Assembly (NCBI GenBank): GCA_900540085.1
Contig: UQEU01000006.1
Span: 62,001 to 126,000, forward strand
DNA from: an uncultured Eubacteriales bacterium
Lineage (GTDB): Bacteria; Bacillota; Clostridia; Oscillospirales; Acutalibacteraceae
Direction: 5' to 3'
DNA length: 64,000 nt
Shown: positions 55,898 through 64,000 of the stretch, in pieces
Position numbering within the stretch: position 1 is the stretch's first letter
How the letters are laid out: each line of letters starts with the position of its first letter
Notes under the pieces: model-generated
Seen by the model: the letters and a program-made list of their open reading frames with translations, nothing else
Told to the model about the DNA's origin: nothing
Database searches by the model: none
Translations under genes and position numbers: made by a program

Positions 55898-56698
55898 ATG
55901 AAAATAGGATTCATAGGTTGCGGAAATATGGCAACTGCAATTATAAAAGGCATTATAGACAGTAAAATCATTGATAGTAACAATATTTTTCTTTATGACA
56001 AAAATAAAGGTGCGCTTGACAATGTTTCTTCAAAATACAATGCCGTAAAATGTGAAAATGCAAGCGAAACTGCAAAAAGCAGTGATATTATTGTTCTTGC
56101 AGTTAAGCCAAATGTAATTCAAAGCGTTTTATGTGAAATTAACGGCGTATTAAAAAACTCAAATAAATTGATTATTTCAATAGCAGCAGGAAAAACTATT
56201 GAATTTATCAGAAACTGTTTAACACAAAATAACAGAATTGTAAGAGTGATGCCAAATATTAACGCAAAAGTCGGAGAAGCTGTCTGTGCTTACTGTTACA
56301 ACAACGAAGTTACTGATGACGATAAGAAAAATGTTTGTGAAATTTTATCCGGAATAGGTAAAGTTATTGAACTTGATGAAGGCTTCTTTTCTCTTTTCGG
56401 AGTTATCGGCGGTTGCTCCCCTGCTTTTGTATATATGTTTATTGACGCACTCGCAAGAGCCGGTGTAGAAAACGGAATGTCAAAAGATATGGCACTTGAA
56501 ATATCGGCACAGGCAGTTTACGGAAGCGCAAAAATGATTTTGGAAAACTTGGATACTCATCCTTGGAAATTAATAGATATGGTTTGTTCGCCCGGCGGAA
56601 CTACTGTTGAGGGTGTTTTATCTTTGCAACAAAACGGTTTTGAATCATCGATACATCAAGCAGTAAACAAAGCAATAGAAAAAGATAAAAAACTTTAA
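55898..56698 (+). CDS. proC: Pyrroline-5-carboxylate reductase
   Basis: A 266-residue Rossmann-fold enzyme (MKIGFIGCGNMATAI; LAVKPNVIQSVL; C-terminal GGTTVEGVLSLQQNGF). It makes proline from pyrroline-5-carboxylate with NAD(P)H. I use the ATG at 55898 with GGAGG 9 nt upstream; the longer frame from 55766 overlaps spoIIID and lacks a site. It ends at a strong terminator. Confidence 0.95.
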   Translation: MKIGFIGCGNMATAIIKGIIDSKIIDSNNIFLYDKNKGALDNVSSKYNAVKCENASETAKSSDIIVLAVKPNVIQSVLCEINGVLKNSNKLIISIAAGKTIEFIRNCLTQNNRIVRVMPNINAKVGEAVCAYCYNNEVTDDDKKNVCEILSGIGKVIELDEGFFSLFGVIGGCSPAFVYMFIDALARAGVENGMSKDMALEISAQAVYGSAKMILENLDTHPWKLIDMVCSPGGTTVEGVLSLQQNGFESSIHQAVNKAIEKDKKL

Positions 56699-56710
56699 AA
56701 TATTAAGTAA

Positions 56711-56750
56711 AAAAGACTCGTTATTGCAATATGCCTTAACGAGTCTTTTT
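56711..56750. terminator. Bidirectional terminator between proC and the symporter gene
   Basis: AAAAGACTCGTTA pairs exactly with TAACGAGTCTTTT (13 bp) around a 13-nt loop, followed by TTTTTTAT on the plus strand and preceded by A-rich DNA on the other. Confidence 0.85.
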
Positions 56751-56795
56751 TATATGTATATTTACATTGTGCAACTTATTTGATACAATTTAATA

Positions 56796-58232
56796 TTAAT
56801 TTTCCCATTTTTGAGCGTGTTCTTCACTCCATACATTTTCATCGCCAGCATTTATAGAACTTGCTCTGAAAACAGGATTTTTACCTTCTTTTCTTTGTTT
56901 TCGATAATCGTTTAGTGCATCAATCGCCTTTCTTCCGAGCAACATTATGACAACAAGATTTACAATAGCCATAAGTCCCATAAGAATATCAGCCAAACTC
57001 CAAACTGTTGAAAAATCCATCAACGCTCCGACAAAAACCGCAGCAACACAAGTACATCTGAAGATAAACAACGCTTTTTCGCTTTTAAATATAAATCTGA
57101 AATTGGTTTCGGTATAATAATAATTTCCGACAAGAGAACTGAATGCAAAAAGAAAAATTGAAACAGTAATGAAAACAGGACCTATTTTCCCTATTTGCGA
57201 CGATACTGCTTCCTGAACATAGTTCATACCCGAAAGTGACGGAGAAATCGGAACACCTGAAAGCAAAAGCATAAATGCAGTTGTTGTACAGATGAGAATT
57301 GTGTCAATAAACACGGAAAGAACCTGAACCAAACCTTGTTTTACGGGATGTGAAACATCTGCCGCTGCCGCTGCATTTGGTGCAGAACCCATACCTGCTT
57401 CGTTTGAGTAAAGCCCTCTTTTTATCCCATTCAAAATACATGAGCCTGCAAGACCGCCGGCAAATGCCTTAAAATTAAAAGCCTGTTTGAAAATTAAAGA
57501 AAACATTTCCGGTACATCTTTAATATTTTTCAATATAATAAAAACACCCATAAGAATATATACGCCTGCCATAACGGGAACAATTGCTGAAACGATATGA
57601 CTAATGCGATGTGCACCGCCGAAAATACAAATTCCGGTAAGAACAGCAAGCACACCGCCTACAACATACGGCCAAATGCTTTCAGAATAGTTTTCGATAA
57701 AAAACGAAAGCGAAGAGCCTGCATTAAAAGACTGCAAAGCATTGAATCCATAAGCAAAGCAAGCAATTAAAAGTGTTGAAAACAAAATACCGAGTTTTCT
57801 GTTTTTAAGTGCTTTTTGTATGTAATATGCAGGACCGCCGACATATCCGTCATCTGTTTGTTCTTTATACATCTGTGCAAGTGTACTTTCAATAAATGCA
57901 GATGCAGAACCTATGAGAGCGAGAAGCCACATCCAGAAAATAGCTCCGTAACCACCTATTGCAGAACTTGCCGCAACAGCCGTCGCTACACCTGCTATAT
58001 TTCCTGTACCTACACGGCTTGCAGTAGAAATCATCAGCGCTTCAAATGAAGATATATCTCTTCCGTCTTTCTTCTTTTCTCCTAAAACACGAATGGCGTC
58101 GGGAAAAAGCGAGAATTGAACAAATTTTGTTCTTATTGTGAAATACAATCCGACAAATACAAGCATTATAATAAGTATATATGTATATAATACATCGCTT
58201 GTTGTACCGAGAATTGAATTAAGCCAATCCAT
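56796..58232 (-). CDS. Alanine/glycine:cation symporter (AGCS family)
   Basis: A 478-residue transporter with about eleven membrane helices. Family marks are the SFEALMISTASRVGTGNIAG block near residue 65, GPAYYIQKAL, and RGLYSNEAGMGSAPNAAAAA near 275. It takes up alanine or glycine with sodium or protons. The ATG at 58232 has AAGGAG 6 nt upstream; the longer frame to 58304 has none. It has its own promoter. Confidence 0.93.
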   Translation of the reverse strand: MDWLNSILGTTSDVLYTYILIIMLVFVGLYFTIRTKFVQFSLFPDAIRVLGEKKKDGRDISSFEALMISTASRVGTGNIAGVATAVAASSAIGGYGAIFWMWLLALIGSASAFIESTLAQMYKEQTDDGYVGGPAYYIQKALKNRKLGILFSTLLIACFAYGFNALQSFNAGSSLSFFIENYSESIWPYVVGGVLAVLTGICIFGGAHRISHIVSAIVPVMAGVYILMGVFIILKNIKDVPEMFSLIFKQAFNFKAFAGGLAGSCILNGIKRGLYSNEAGMGSAPNAAAAADVSHPVKQGLVQVLSVFIDTILICTTTAFMLLLSGVPISPSLSGMNYVQEAVSSQIGKIGPVFITVSIFLFAFSSLVGNYYYTETNFRFIFKSEKALFIFRCTCVAAVFVGALMDFSTVWSLADILMGLMAIVNLVVIMLLGRKAIDALNDYRKQRKEGKNPVFRASSINAGDENVWSEEHAQKWEN

Positions 58233-58318
58233 AAAAAACTCCTTTAACTGTAAAGTTACATAAAAAAAGACATCTTTTTCAAAAAATTGAAATAACGGTG
58301 TCAAAAATCAGCAGTGGC

Positions 58319-58347
58319 ATTATAACACAAATAAAAATAAAATACAA
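58319..58347 (-). promoter_or_regulatory. SigA promoter of the symporter gene
   Basis: TTGTAT (58347-58342), 17 nt, TATAAT (58324-58319) on the minus strand; an 80-nt leader follows before the ATG, in which I see no known riboswitch. Confidence 0.7.
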
Positions 58348-58391
58348 AGAAAAAAATTAATATATATTTATATTTTTTTCATAAAATTGTA

Positions 58392-58424
58392 AAAAAATAA
58401 AGACGCAGTAAAAACTACGCCTTT
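58392..58424 (-). terminator. Strand-specific terminator after metK
   Basis: On the minus strand AAAGGCGTAGT pairs with ACTGCGTCTTT through two G-U pairs, followed by ATTTTTTT. On the plus strand the same two positions are A-C mismatches, so the hairpin is stable only in metK RNA. Confidence 0.7.
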
Positions 58425-58445
58425 ATAAAAATATTATATATATTT

Positions 58446-59624
58446 TTACATATATTTCTTAATTTCATCAACCATATCGAGTTTTTCCCAAGAAACACCG
58501 AGGTCTTCCCTGCCCATATGACCGTAAGCTGCAACATTTCTGTATATAGGCTTACGAAGGTCCAATCTGTCAATGATTGCAGAAGGTCTTAAGTCAAACA
58601 CTTTATTTACTATTTCTGCAATCTTATCATTGTCAATTTTTTCTGTTCCGAAAGTATCTACCAAAACAGAAACGGGCTTTGCAACACCTATTGCATACGC
58701 AAGTTCAACTTCACACTTGTCTGCAACACCTGCAGCAACAAGGTTTTTTGCAATCCAACGAGCAGCATAAGCAGCTGAACGGTCAACTTTTGTCGGGTCT
58801 TTACCTGAAAATGCACCGCCGCCGTGTCTGCTGTATCCGCCGTATGTATCTACAATGATTTTTCTGCCTGTAAGACCGCTGTCGCCTTGTGGTCCGCCTA
58901 CTACAAAACGACCTGTCGGGTTTACATAAAATACTGTTTCATCGTCCATAAGTTCACTCGGAATTGTTGTTTTTATAACATTTTCAACAATATCCTCTCT
59001 TAATTGTTTAAGAGATACTGTATCAAGGTGCTGACTTGAAATTACAACAGTAGTTACTCTTACAGGTTTGCCGTCATCATACTCAACTGTTACTTGACTC
59101 TTTCCGTCAGGACAAAGATACGGCAAAGTTCCGTTTTCTCTTACTTCGGTAAGTTTTTTTGTCAATTTATGAGCAAGTGAAATCGGAAGAGGCATATATT
59201 CCGGTGTTTCAGTACAAGCATAACCAAACATCATACCTTGGTCACCTGCACCGTTTAAGTTATATTCATCTTCTTCGTCATTTTTAAGTTCGAAAGATTT
59301 ATCTACACCCATAGCAATATCAGGGCTTTGCTTATCAAGTGCAGTAAGAATAGCACAAGTATTGCCGTTAAAACCTTTACGGTCATCATCGTAACCAATG
59401 TCACAGATTACTTTTCTTGCGATAGAAGGAATATCCACCTGAGCGTTTGTTGTTATTTCACCCATAATAAGTACCTGACCTGTTGTGCAGGTTGTTTCGC
59501 AGGCAACTCTGCTCATAGGGTCCTGTTCAAGCATTGCATCAAGAATACCATCTGAAATTTGGTCACAAATTTTATCCGGATGTCCGTTTGTTACTGATTC
59601 ACTTGTAAATAAATGTTTAGACAT
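58446..59624 (-). CDS. metK: S-adenosylmethionine synthetase
   Basis: A 392-residue MetK. The ATP/methionine motifs GHPDKICDQISDGILD and GGGAFSGKDPTKVDRSAAY are present, with the FVVGGPQGDSGLTGRKIIVD central block. It makes SAM from methionine and ATP. The ATG at 59624 has GAGGAG 8 nt upstream. A SAM-I riboswitch and terminator in its leader give product feedback. Confidence 0.97.
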   Translation of the reverse strand: MSKHLFTSESVTNGHPDKICDQISDGILDAMLEQDPMSRVACETTCTTGQVLIMGEITTNAQVDIPSIARKVICDIGYDDDRKGFNGNTCAILTALDKQSPDIAMGVDKSFELKNDEEDEYNLNGAGDQGMMFGYACTETPEYMPLPISLAHKLTKKLTEVRENGTLPYLCPDGKSQVTVEYDDGKPVRVTTVVISSQHLDTVSLKQLREDIVENVIKTTIPSELMDDETVFYVNPTGRFVVGGPQGDSGLTGRKIIVDTYGGYSRHGGGAFSGKDPTKVDRSAAYAARWIAKNLVAAGVADKCEVELAYAIGVAKPVSVLVDTFGTEKIDNDKIAEIVNKVFDLRPSAIIDRLDLRKPIYRNVAAYGHMGREDLGVSWEKLDMVDEIKKYM

Positions 59625-59646
59625 AGAAATGTTCTCCTCTCTAAAT

Positions 59647-59675
59647 AAAAAACACACACGCTAAGCGTATGTGCC
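59647..59675 (-). terminator. Riboswitch-controlled terminator in the metK leader
   Basis: CACATACGC-TTA-GCGTGTGTG (9 bp, one G-U) then TTTTTTATTT on the minus strand, placed between the SAM-I aptamer and the metK ribosome binding site. Confidence 0.85.
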
Positions 59676-59683
59676 TAAATCTA

Positions 59684-59780
59684 AGCTCATCGCTCGGTAA
59701 TACCGCCGGTTTTAGCACCTTGCAAAAGCAGGTTGCTGTGGAATCACAGGGCCGTTCCCTCCGCCACTCTTGATAAGGGA
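59684..59780 (-). promoter_or_regulatory. SAM-I (S-box) riboswitch aptamer of metK
   Basis: The minus strand carries the S-box core in order: CTTATCAAGAG, GGCGGAGGGAACGGCCC, TGTGATTCC, CAGCAACC, the P3/P4 arms, and a closing GATGAG that pairs with CTTATC to form P1. SAM binding should stabilise P1 and favour the terminator just downstream, lowering metK expression. The two parts together are the usual transcription-attenuation layout. Confidence 0.93.
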
Positions 59781-59796
59781 TATTTAATTTAGTATT

Positions 59797-59825
59797 ATTT
59801 TACAACTATATGTTAAATATGTCAA
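59797..59825 (-). promoter_or_regulatory. SigA promoter of metK
   Basis: A perfect TTGACA (59825-59820), 17 nt, TAAAAT (59802-59797) on the minus strand, just upstream of the S-box. The gene-free stretch 59625-60019 is fully used by this leader, this promoter and the promoter of the next gene. Confidence 0.8.
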
Positions 59826-59950
59826 TAACAAAATTGTGAATATGTTTATTTATTGACATATATTTTTTCAAATTAAAAGAGTTTGTACAATATATACAAA
59901 TTGCACTTGTATTTTTTGTCAAAAAATACAAAAAAAATAATTATTATATA

Positions 59951-59979
59951 TTGTAATAAGTTTATAAATTGTTTATAAT
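59951..59979 (+). promoter_or_regulatory. SigA promoter of the SDR-zinc ribbon gene
   Basis: TTGTAA at 59951-59956, 17 nt, TATAAT at 59974-59979, 40 nt before the ATG. Confidence 0.65.
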
Positions 59980-60019
59980 ATTATTTGCAAGTTAAATCTT
60001 GTAAGGAGGAATTTAACAA

Positions 60020-61573
60020 ATGGCTAAAAAAACCGTATTTATTACCGGCGGTACCGGTAACATGGGTTGGGCTGCTGTTGAAGAAATGTTAAAGCACCCA
60101 AAAGAAATAAACATCAAAATTCTTGCTCGTAAGAGTCCTAAAAACCAAGAAAAACTCAAAGATTTAATGGCTAAACCAAATGTTAAAATCGTTTGGGGCG
60201 ATTTTCTTGACTATGACTCAATTCTTGAAGGCGTAACAGGTTCAGACTACATATTACATATCGGCGGTCTGGTTTCGCCTGTTGCTGACTACAAACCATA
60301 TACAACAAGAAAAGTTAATGTAGGTGCAGCTGAAAATATTTGTAAAGCAGTTCTTGCACAACCTAACAAAGACGATATTAAAGTTTGCTATATTGGTACA
60401 GTTGCTGAGACAGGTGCAAGAAACTATCCTATCCATTGGGGTCGCTGTGGAGACCCGCTTAAAGTTTCTATATATGACCACTATGCTATTTCAAAAATAA
60501 TGGCTGAAAGAGTTTTTGTTGAATCAGGTATCAAAAACTGGGTTGTAATGCGTCAAACAGGTATCCTTTTCACACAAATCTTCCATGAAATGGAACCAAT
60601 TATGTACCACGTACCTCTTAACGGTATGCTCGAATGGTGTACTTTGGAAGACTCAGGAAGACTTATGTGCAACTTTGTACTCAAAGACCTTCCTGAAGAT
60701 TTCTATCAAAGATACTACAACATCGGTTCAGGTGAACAATACAGACTTACAAACTTTGAATTTGAAGAACTTCTTCTCGGTTCAATCGGTCTCGGCTCAC
60801 CTAAAGGTCTCTTTGACCCGAACTGGTTCGGTACAAGAAACTTCCACGGACAGTATTATGCAGACAGTGATATTCTTAATGACTATCTTGATTTCCGTGA
60901 AAATCTCCCTGTTAAAGAATACTTTGACAGACTTGCAAAAAAAGCTGAATTCTATTTCAGAATTCCGAAATACATTCCGTTCAAAGGTCTTATTGCCGCT
61001 TGTGCAAAACCGTTTATGAAGAAAATTGCTTTGACTCCGGAATTCGGTACTCTTGACTGGGTTAAGAGAAATGACGAAACTAAATTATCAGCATTCTTCG
61101 GTTCAATGGAAGAATACAAAAAAATTCCAGACAACTGGAATGATTTTAAACTTGAGTCTCCTGACAAATCAATCAAAGCTGCTGATAAATACAAACTCGA
61201 CCACGGCTATGATGAGAGCAAGCCTCTTTCTGAACTCGATATTGAAGATATGAAAGCTGCTGCTAAATTCCGTGGCGGTGAATGCTTAAGCGAAACAATG
61301 ACAAAAGGCGACCTCATGACAAAACTTACATGGAAATGCGGTCACTGCGGTAAAGAATTTGAGGCAAGTCCTAACCTCATTCTTCTCGGCGGTCACTGGT
61401 GTCCTCACTGCTTTGTTCCTGCTGAAGTTTGGGATTATGACAGCATTGCTAAAACAAACCCATTCTTTGCACAGGTTTGGTACGCTGACCATGACAAAAA
61501 CGAAAACAACAAATATGTATTTGATGATATTTTCGCAGGTCCGGGTTGGGAAAGAAAACCTGAAAAGAAATAA
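60020..61573 (+). CDS. Extended SDR (NAD-dependent epimerase/dehydratase-like) with C-terminal zinc ribbon
   Basis: A 517-residue cytosolic protein. Residues 1-~330 are an extended short-chain dehydrogenase: NAD loop TGGTGNMG (9-16), T127 and Y155-x3-K159 as catalytic set. The C-terminal part (~395-500) has a helical lead (LSELDIEDMKAAAK), then R418-GGECLS and a four-cysteine ribbon C440-x2-C443...C461-x2-C464, of a kind met mainly in nucleic-acid-linked proteins. Substrate unknown. A strong AAGGAGG precedes the ATG, and codon choice (many GGT, CTT, AAA, GAA) looks more biased than in the neighbours, suggesting high expression. It stands alone, with its own promoter and terminator. The two-domain architecture is unusual. 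Confidence 0.8.
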   Translation: MAKKTVFITGGTGNMGWAAVEEMLKHPKEINIKILARKSPKNQEKLKDLMAKPNVKIVWGDFLDYDSILEGVTGSDYILHIGGLVSPVADYKPYTTRKVNVGAAENICKAVLAQPNKDDIKVCYIGTVAETGARNYPIHWGRCGDPLKVSIYDHYAISKIMAERVFVESGIKNWVVMRQTGILFTQIFHEMEPIMYHVPLNGMLEWCTLEDSGRLMCNFVLKDLPEDFYQRYYNIGSGEQYRLTNFEFEELLLGSIGLGSPKGLFDPNWFGTRNFHGQYYADSDILNDYLDFRENLPVKEYFDRLAKKAEFYFRIPKYIPFKGLIAACAKPFMKKIALTPEFGTLDWVKRNDETKLSAFFGSMEEYKKIPDNWNDFKLESPDKSIKAADKYKLDHGYDESKPLSELDIEDMKAAAKFRGGECLSETMTKGDLMTKLTWKCGHCGKEFEASPNLILLGGHWCPHCFVPAEVWDYDSIAKTNPFFAQVWYADHDKNENNKYVFDDIFAGPGWERKPEKK

Positions 61574-61584
61574 TTAAATTACAT

Positions 61585-61616
61585 AAAAAGTTCCTGCAAT
61601 GCAGGAACTTTTTTTA
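61585..61616 (+). terminator. Terminator after the SDR gene
   Basis: AAAGTTCCTGC-AAT-GCAGGAACTTT, 11 bp with a 3-nt loop, followed by TTTTT. Confidence 0.9.
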
Positions 61617-61715
61617 TTACAAAATTTACTGAAATTTGGTTTACATAATTATTTGATTTTTGCAATTTCCTATGTTATATTATAACTAAATATAAATTAT
61701 TTTAGGTAAAAAATC

Positions 61716-62561
61716 ATGGAATTTAATGACAAAAAAAACAAGTTATTTATTTCTCTTTCATTTATCGCTTGCGTAGTTTTAATAATTTTCATTTTATTTT
61801 TGCTTCTAAAACCAACTAATACAAATAATAATAACAACAATACTCAAAATGAAACAAATGCAAAGTTTGACTATGAAGAGTATTTAAATAATAACGATGC
61901 CAAAACAATTATCAATGACTTTGCCAAAAAAAATAACATTGATGTGAACGAATATCCCGAAAAATTAGTTGAACTTTTGGACAATGAAAAGAAATCAGCG
62001 GATTATGTGCTGAATTATCCAACAAAAAAATTTACAGAAGCAAATGTTGAACTAACGCAAAAAGAAAAAGAAACAGAAGAAATGCCATTATTTATTCAAT
62101 GGGACAAGCGTTGGGGATATAAAAAATACGGAAATGACGCCGCGGGACTCACTGCTTGCGGTCCGACCGCTTTGTCTATGGTTGCATTTCATTTAACAGG
62201 AAATAAAGATTTAACTCCTGATAAAATAATGGATTTTGCAGTAAAAAACGGCTACTGTATAGACGGTGTAGGTTCAAGTTGGGAACTGATTTCTAAAGGA
62301 AGCAAAAAACTTGGTTTAAATGCAAAAGAGTTGCCTTTGGTTGAAAAAACAGTTATAAAAAATCTTGAAAAAGGCAATCCTGTCATTTGCGTAGTCGGTC
62401 CCGGTCACTTTACAAAAAGAGGTCATTTTATTGTAATGTACGGTTATAAAGACGGAAAAATAATGGTAAAAGACCCTAACAGCTATAAAAACTCCGAAAC
62501 ATTTTACGAATTTTCCGAAATAAAAGATGAAATCAAAAATTTATGGGCAATATCGAAATAG
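61716..62561 (+). CDS. Membrane-anchored C39-like cysteine peptidase
   Basis: A 281-residue protein. One N-terminal membrane helix (about 10-31) is followed by an asparagine-rich linker (36-47), a helical spacer and a C39_2-type papain-fold domain from about 122. The likely catalytic set is C148 (TACGPTALSM), H237 (KRGHFIVMYGY) and D253 (VKDPNS). The domain faces outside; members cut peptides or bacteriocin leaders, or act in the wall, but no ABC transporter or peptide gene is adjacent. Only a weak AGGT precedes the ATG, so translation may be low. Confidence 0.8.
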   Translation: MEFNDKKNKLFISLSFIACVVLIIFILFLLLKPTNTNNNNNNTQNETNAKFDYEEYLNNNDAKTIINDFAKKNNIDVNEYPEKLVELLDNEKKSADYVLNYPTKKFTEANVELTQKEKETEEMPLFIQWDKRWGYKKYGNDAAGLTACGPTALSMVAFHLTGNKDLTPDKIMDFAVKNGYCIDGVGSSWELISKGSKKLGLNAKELPLVEKTVIKNLEKGNPVICVVGPGHFTKRGHFIVMYGYKDGKIMVKDPNSYKNSETFYEFSEIKDEIKNLWAISK

Positions 62562-62590
62562 ATATATATAATTAATACATTTTCAATATC

Positions 62591-62628
62591 AAAACGGACC
62601 TGTTCAAATTGAACAAGTCCGTTTTTTT
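62591..62628. terminator. Bidirectional terminator between the C39 and CNNM genes
   Basis: AAAACGGAC and TGTTC arms pair with GTCCGTTTT and GAACA, with one internal mismatch, followed by a T run on the plus strand. Confidence 0.85.
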
Positions 62629-62633
62629 AGTTT

Positions 62634-63962
62634 TTAATCATTATTTTGAGTATTTTCTTTTTCCTTTTTTGTTACAATACAACTTTTTACTGTATGCAAT
62701 TTTATTTCAGTAACATCAATTATCAAGTCGTCTGTTTCAATTGAAAATGATTCGCCGTCTTTTGGAATATTGCAATATATGCCGAATATATAACCACTAA
62801 ATGTTTCATACTCATCAATCGGCAATTTCACTTTTAATTCAAACTCTACATCATCTAATGATGCAATGCCTTTTATTTCCCACTTATTATCACTTATCTT
62901 AATAATATCAGGCTCAACCTCGACTTCTTCATTTTCAAGGTCGCCCACAATTTGTTCAAGCAAATCATTCATTGTAATAATTCCGACTGTTCCGCCGTAT
63001 TCGTCTAAAACAACTGCAAAATGGTTGTGAGTTTTTTGCATTTGTGAAAACAGAACATCTATCCCCATACTTTCAGGTACATAGAGCGGTTGAGAAAAAG
63101 CAATTTTTTTAATATTTGCCTTTGACTTATCTTTTATTCTAAAATAAAGTTTGGAATTAAGTACGAAAAGAACATTATCAATTGAATCTTTAAAGACAGG
63201 AAAAAGGCTGTGAGAATTTTTAGTGATTATTTCATCCCATTCTTCAACAGAATCATCAATATCCAAGCCACAAATTTCTTTTCTGTGAGTTGAAAACTCT
63301 CCGCATTCTTTATCGTCAAACTCAAAAACATTCTGTATCATTTCTTTTTCAGAAACATCTATTACACCCTTCTCTGAGCCGACATCTACCATCATTCTTA
63401 TTTCTTCTTCGCTTACTTCTTCTTCATCTGCATTTGGGTCAATTCCCATTATTCTTAAAACGAGGTTTGTCGAAGCTGTGAGCAACCATACAAGAGGTGC
63501 AAATACAACTGAACAAAAACTGATAAGTCCGCTGACACCAAGTGCCATACTTTCTGTTTTTCTCATAGCAACTCTTTTCGGAACTAATTCACCGAAAACA
63601 AGCGTTAAGTACGAAAGTATTATTGTAATAACAACAACCGATATAGTGTTCAAAGTTGATGTACTGATTGAAACTCCCAAACCAACAAGCCAATCTACAA
63701 TAATATCTGAAAAATTATCAGCGGCAAATGCACTTCCCAAAAATCCCGACAAAGTAATAGCAACCTGAATTGTAGCTAAAAAGCCTGCCGGTTTTGAAGT
63801 GAGTTTAACAAGTTTTTTTGCTCGCTTATTCCCCTGCTGTGCCATTTTTTCAAGTTTTACATCGTTCATTGAAACTATCGCAATTTCAGCACTTGCAAAA
63901 ACAGCATTGATGAAAATAAGCACTGCTTGTAAAAATAATTGCCACCCTATGGGTATGTCCAA
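62634..63962 (-). CDS. CNNM/CorC (HlyC) family transporter, DUF21-CBS-CorC
   Basis: A 442-residue protein. The DUF21/CNNM membrane domain (about 1-190, FINAVFASAEIAIVSMNDVK) is followed by paired CBS domains (about 205-335, ending YGGTVGIITMNDLLEQIVGD) and a C-terminal CorC_HlyC domain. Relatives move magnesium, probably as sodium-linked exporters; the older label is hemolysin. The start is TTG at 63962 with AGGAGG 8 nt upstream. It would be translated from a promoter beyond or at the window edge. Substrate is family inference. Confidence 0.9.
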   Translation of the reverse strand: MDIPIGWQLFLQAVLIFINAVFASAEIAIVSMNDVKLEKMAQQGNKRAKKLVKLTSKPAGFLATIQVAITLSGFLGSAFAADNFSDIIVDWLVGLGVSISTSTLNTISVVVITIILSYLTLVFGELVPKRVAMRKTESMALGVSGLISFCSVVFAPLVWLLTASTNLVLRIMGIDPNADEEEVSEEEIRMMVDVGSEKGVIDVSEKEMIQNVFEFDDKECGEFSTHRKEICGLDIDDSVEEWDEIITKNSHSLFPVFKDSIDNVLFVLNSKLYFRIKDKSKANIKKIAFSQPLYVPESMGIDVLFSQMQKTHNHFAVVLDEYGGTVGIITMNDLLEQIVGDLENEEVEVEPDIIKISDNKWEIKGIASLDDVEFELKVKLPIDEYETFSGYIFGIYCNIPKDGESFSIETDDLIIDVTEIKLHTVKSCIVTKKEKENTQNND

Positions 63963-64000
63963 GAAAAATTCCTCCTAAATTAACAAATGATTATTTATGT

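Noticed and set aside
1..64000. CRISPR array, tRNA, rRNA, IS element or phage genes
   Set aside because: No regularly spaced repeats, cloverleaf-like sequences, transposase or phage frames were seen; intergenic gaps are nearly all under 250 nt.

Overview
The window is a gene-dense, AT-rich (roughly one third G+C by eye) chromosomal segment of an endospore-forming Firmicute of the class Clostridia, most likely a gut Oscillospiraceae/Ruminococcaceae-type organism. The Firmicute/Clostridia call rests on the complete spoIIIAA-AH operon, spoIIID, AddAB, strong purine-rich ribosome binding sites, frequent TTG/GTG starts and a SAM-I riboswitch. The family-level guess is inference. No tRNA, rRNA, insertion sequence, prophage or CRISPR array was seen.

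Layout. 1-5304 (minus): one very large secreted protein, cut by the window edge, with an arabinanase-like GH43 domain. 5471-8062: a transpeptidase-type penicillin-binding protein followed by a WYL regulator. 8111-16525: an operon-like run on the minus strand, dgt-dnaG-rpoD-DUF896-tmk-DJ-1-MTHFS-mltG-U32, joining nucleotide sanitation, replication priming, the main sigma factor, dTTP supply, folate and cell-wall synthesis. 16643-18427: a metallophosphoesterase, a YigZ-family protein and ribosomal protein L31. 18561-34300: a nearly gapless minus-strand series, ligA-membrane protein-murD-two M42 peptidases-GNAT-PLP lyase-DUF2461-addB-addA. 34424-45312: tyrS-recN-argR-nadK-tlyA-dxs-ispA-xseB-xseA-TsaD-like-nusB-Asp23, in the same order as the Bacillus subtilis yqhY-nusB...recN region but with a TsaD-like gene inserted and folD absent. 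45401-50370: spoIIIAA-AH, the feeding-tube/channel operon of the engulfed forespore. 50484-56698 (plus): a GtrA-YfhO fusion membrane protein, a divergent PRPP synthetase, a small anchored protein, spoIIID and proC. 56796-59624 (minus): an alanine/cation symporter and metK with its SAM-I riboswitch. 60020-62561 (plus): an SDR enzyme with a C-terminal zinc ribbon and a membrane-anchored C39-like peptidase. 62634-63962 (minus): a CNNM/CorC-type transporter.

Most of the window is conserved housekeeping and sporulation DNA. I do not see a defence island or mobile system. The parts most worth a second look are the giant GH43 protein, the PBP gene whose ribosome binding site lies inside the preceding terminator hairpin, the SDR-zinc-ribbon fusion, the GtrA-YfhO fusion, the divergent PRPP synthetase, the TsaD paralogue in the nusB/xse operon and the 65-nt spoIIIAA/spoIIIAB overlap. 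Many start sites were moved from the longest open frame to an internal codon with a clear ribosome binding site; these choices are stated per gene.
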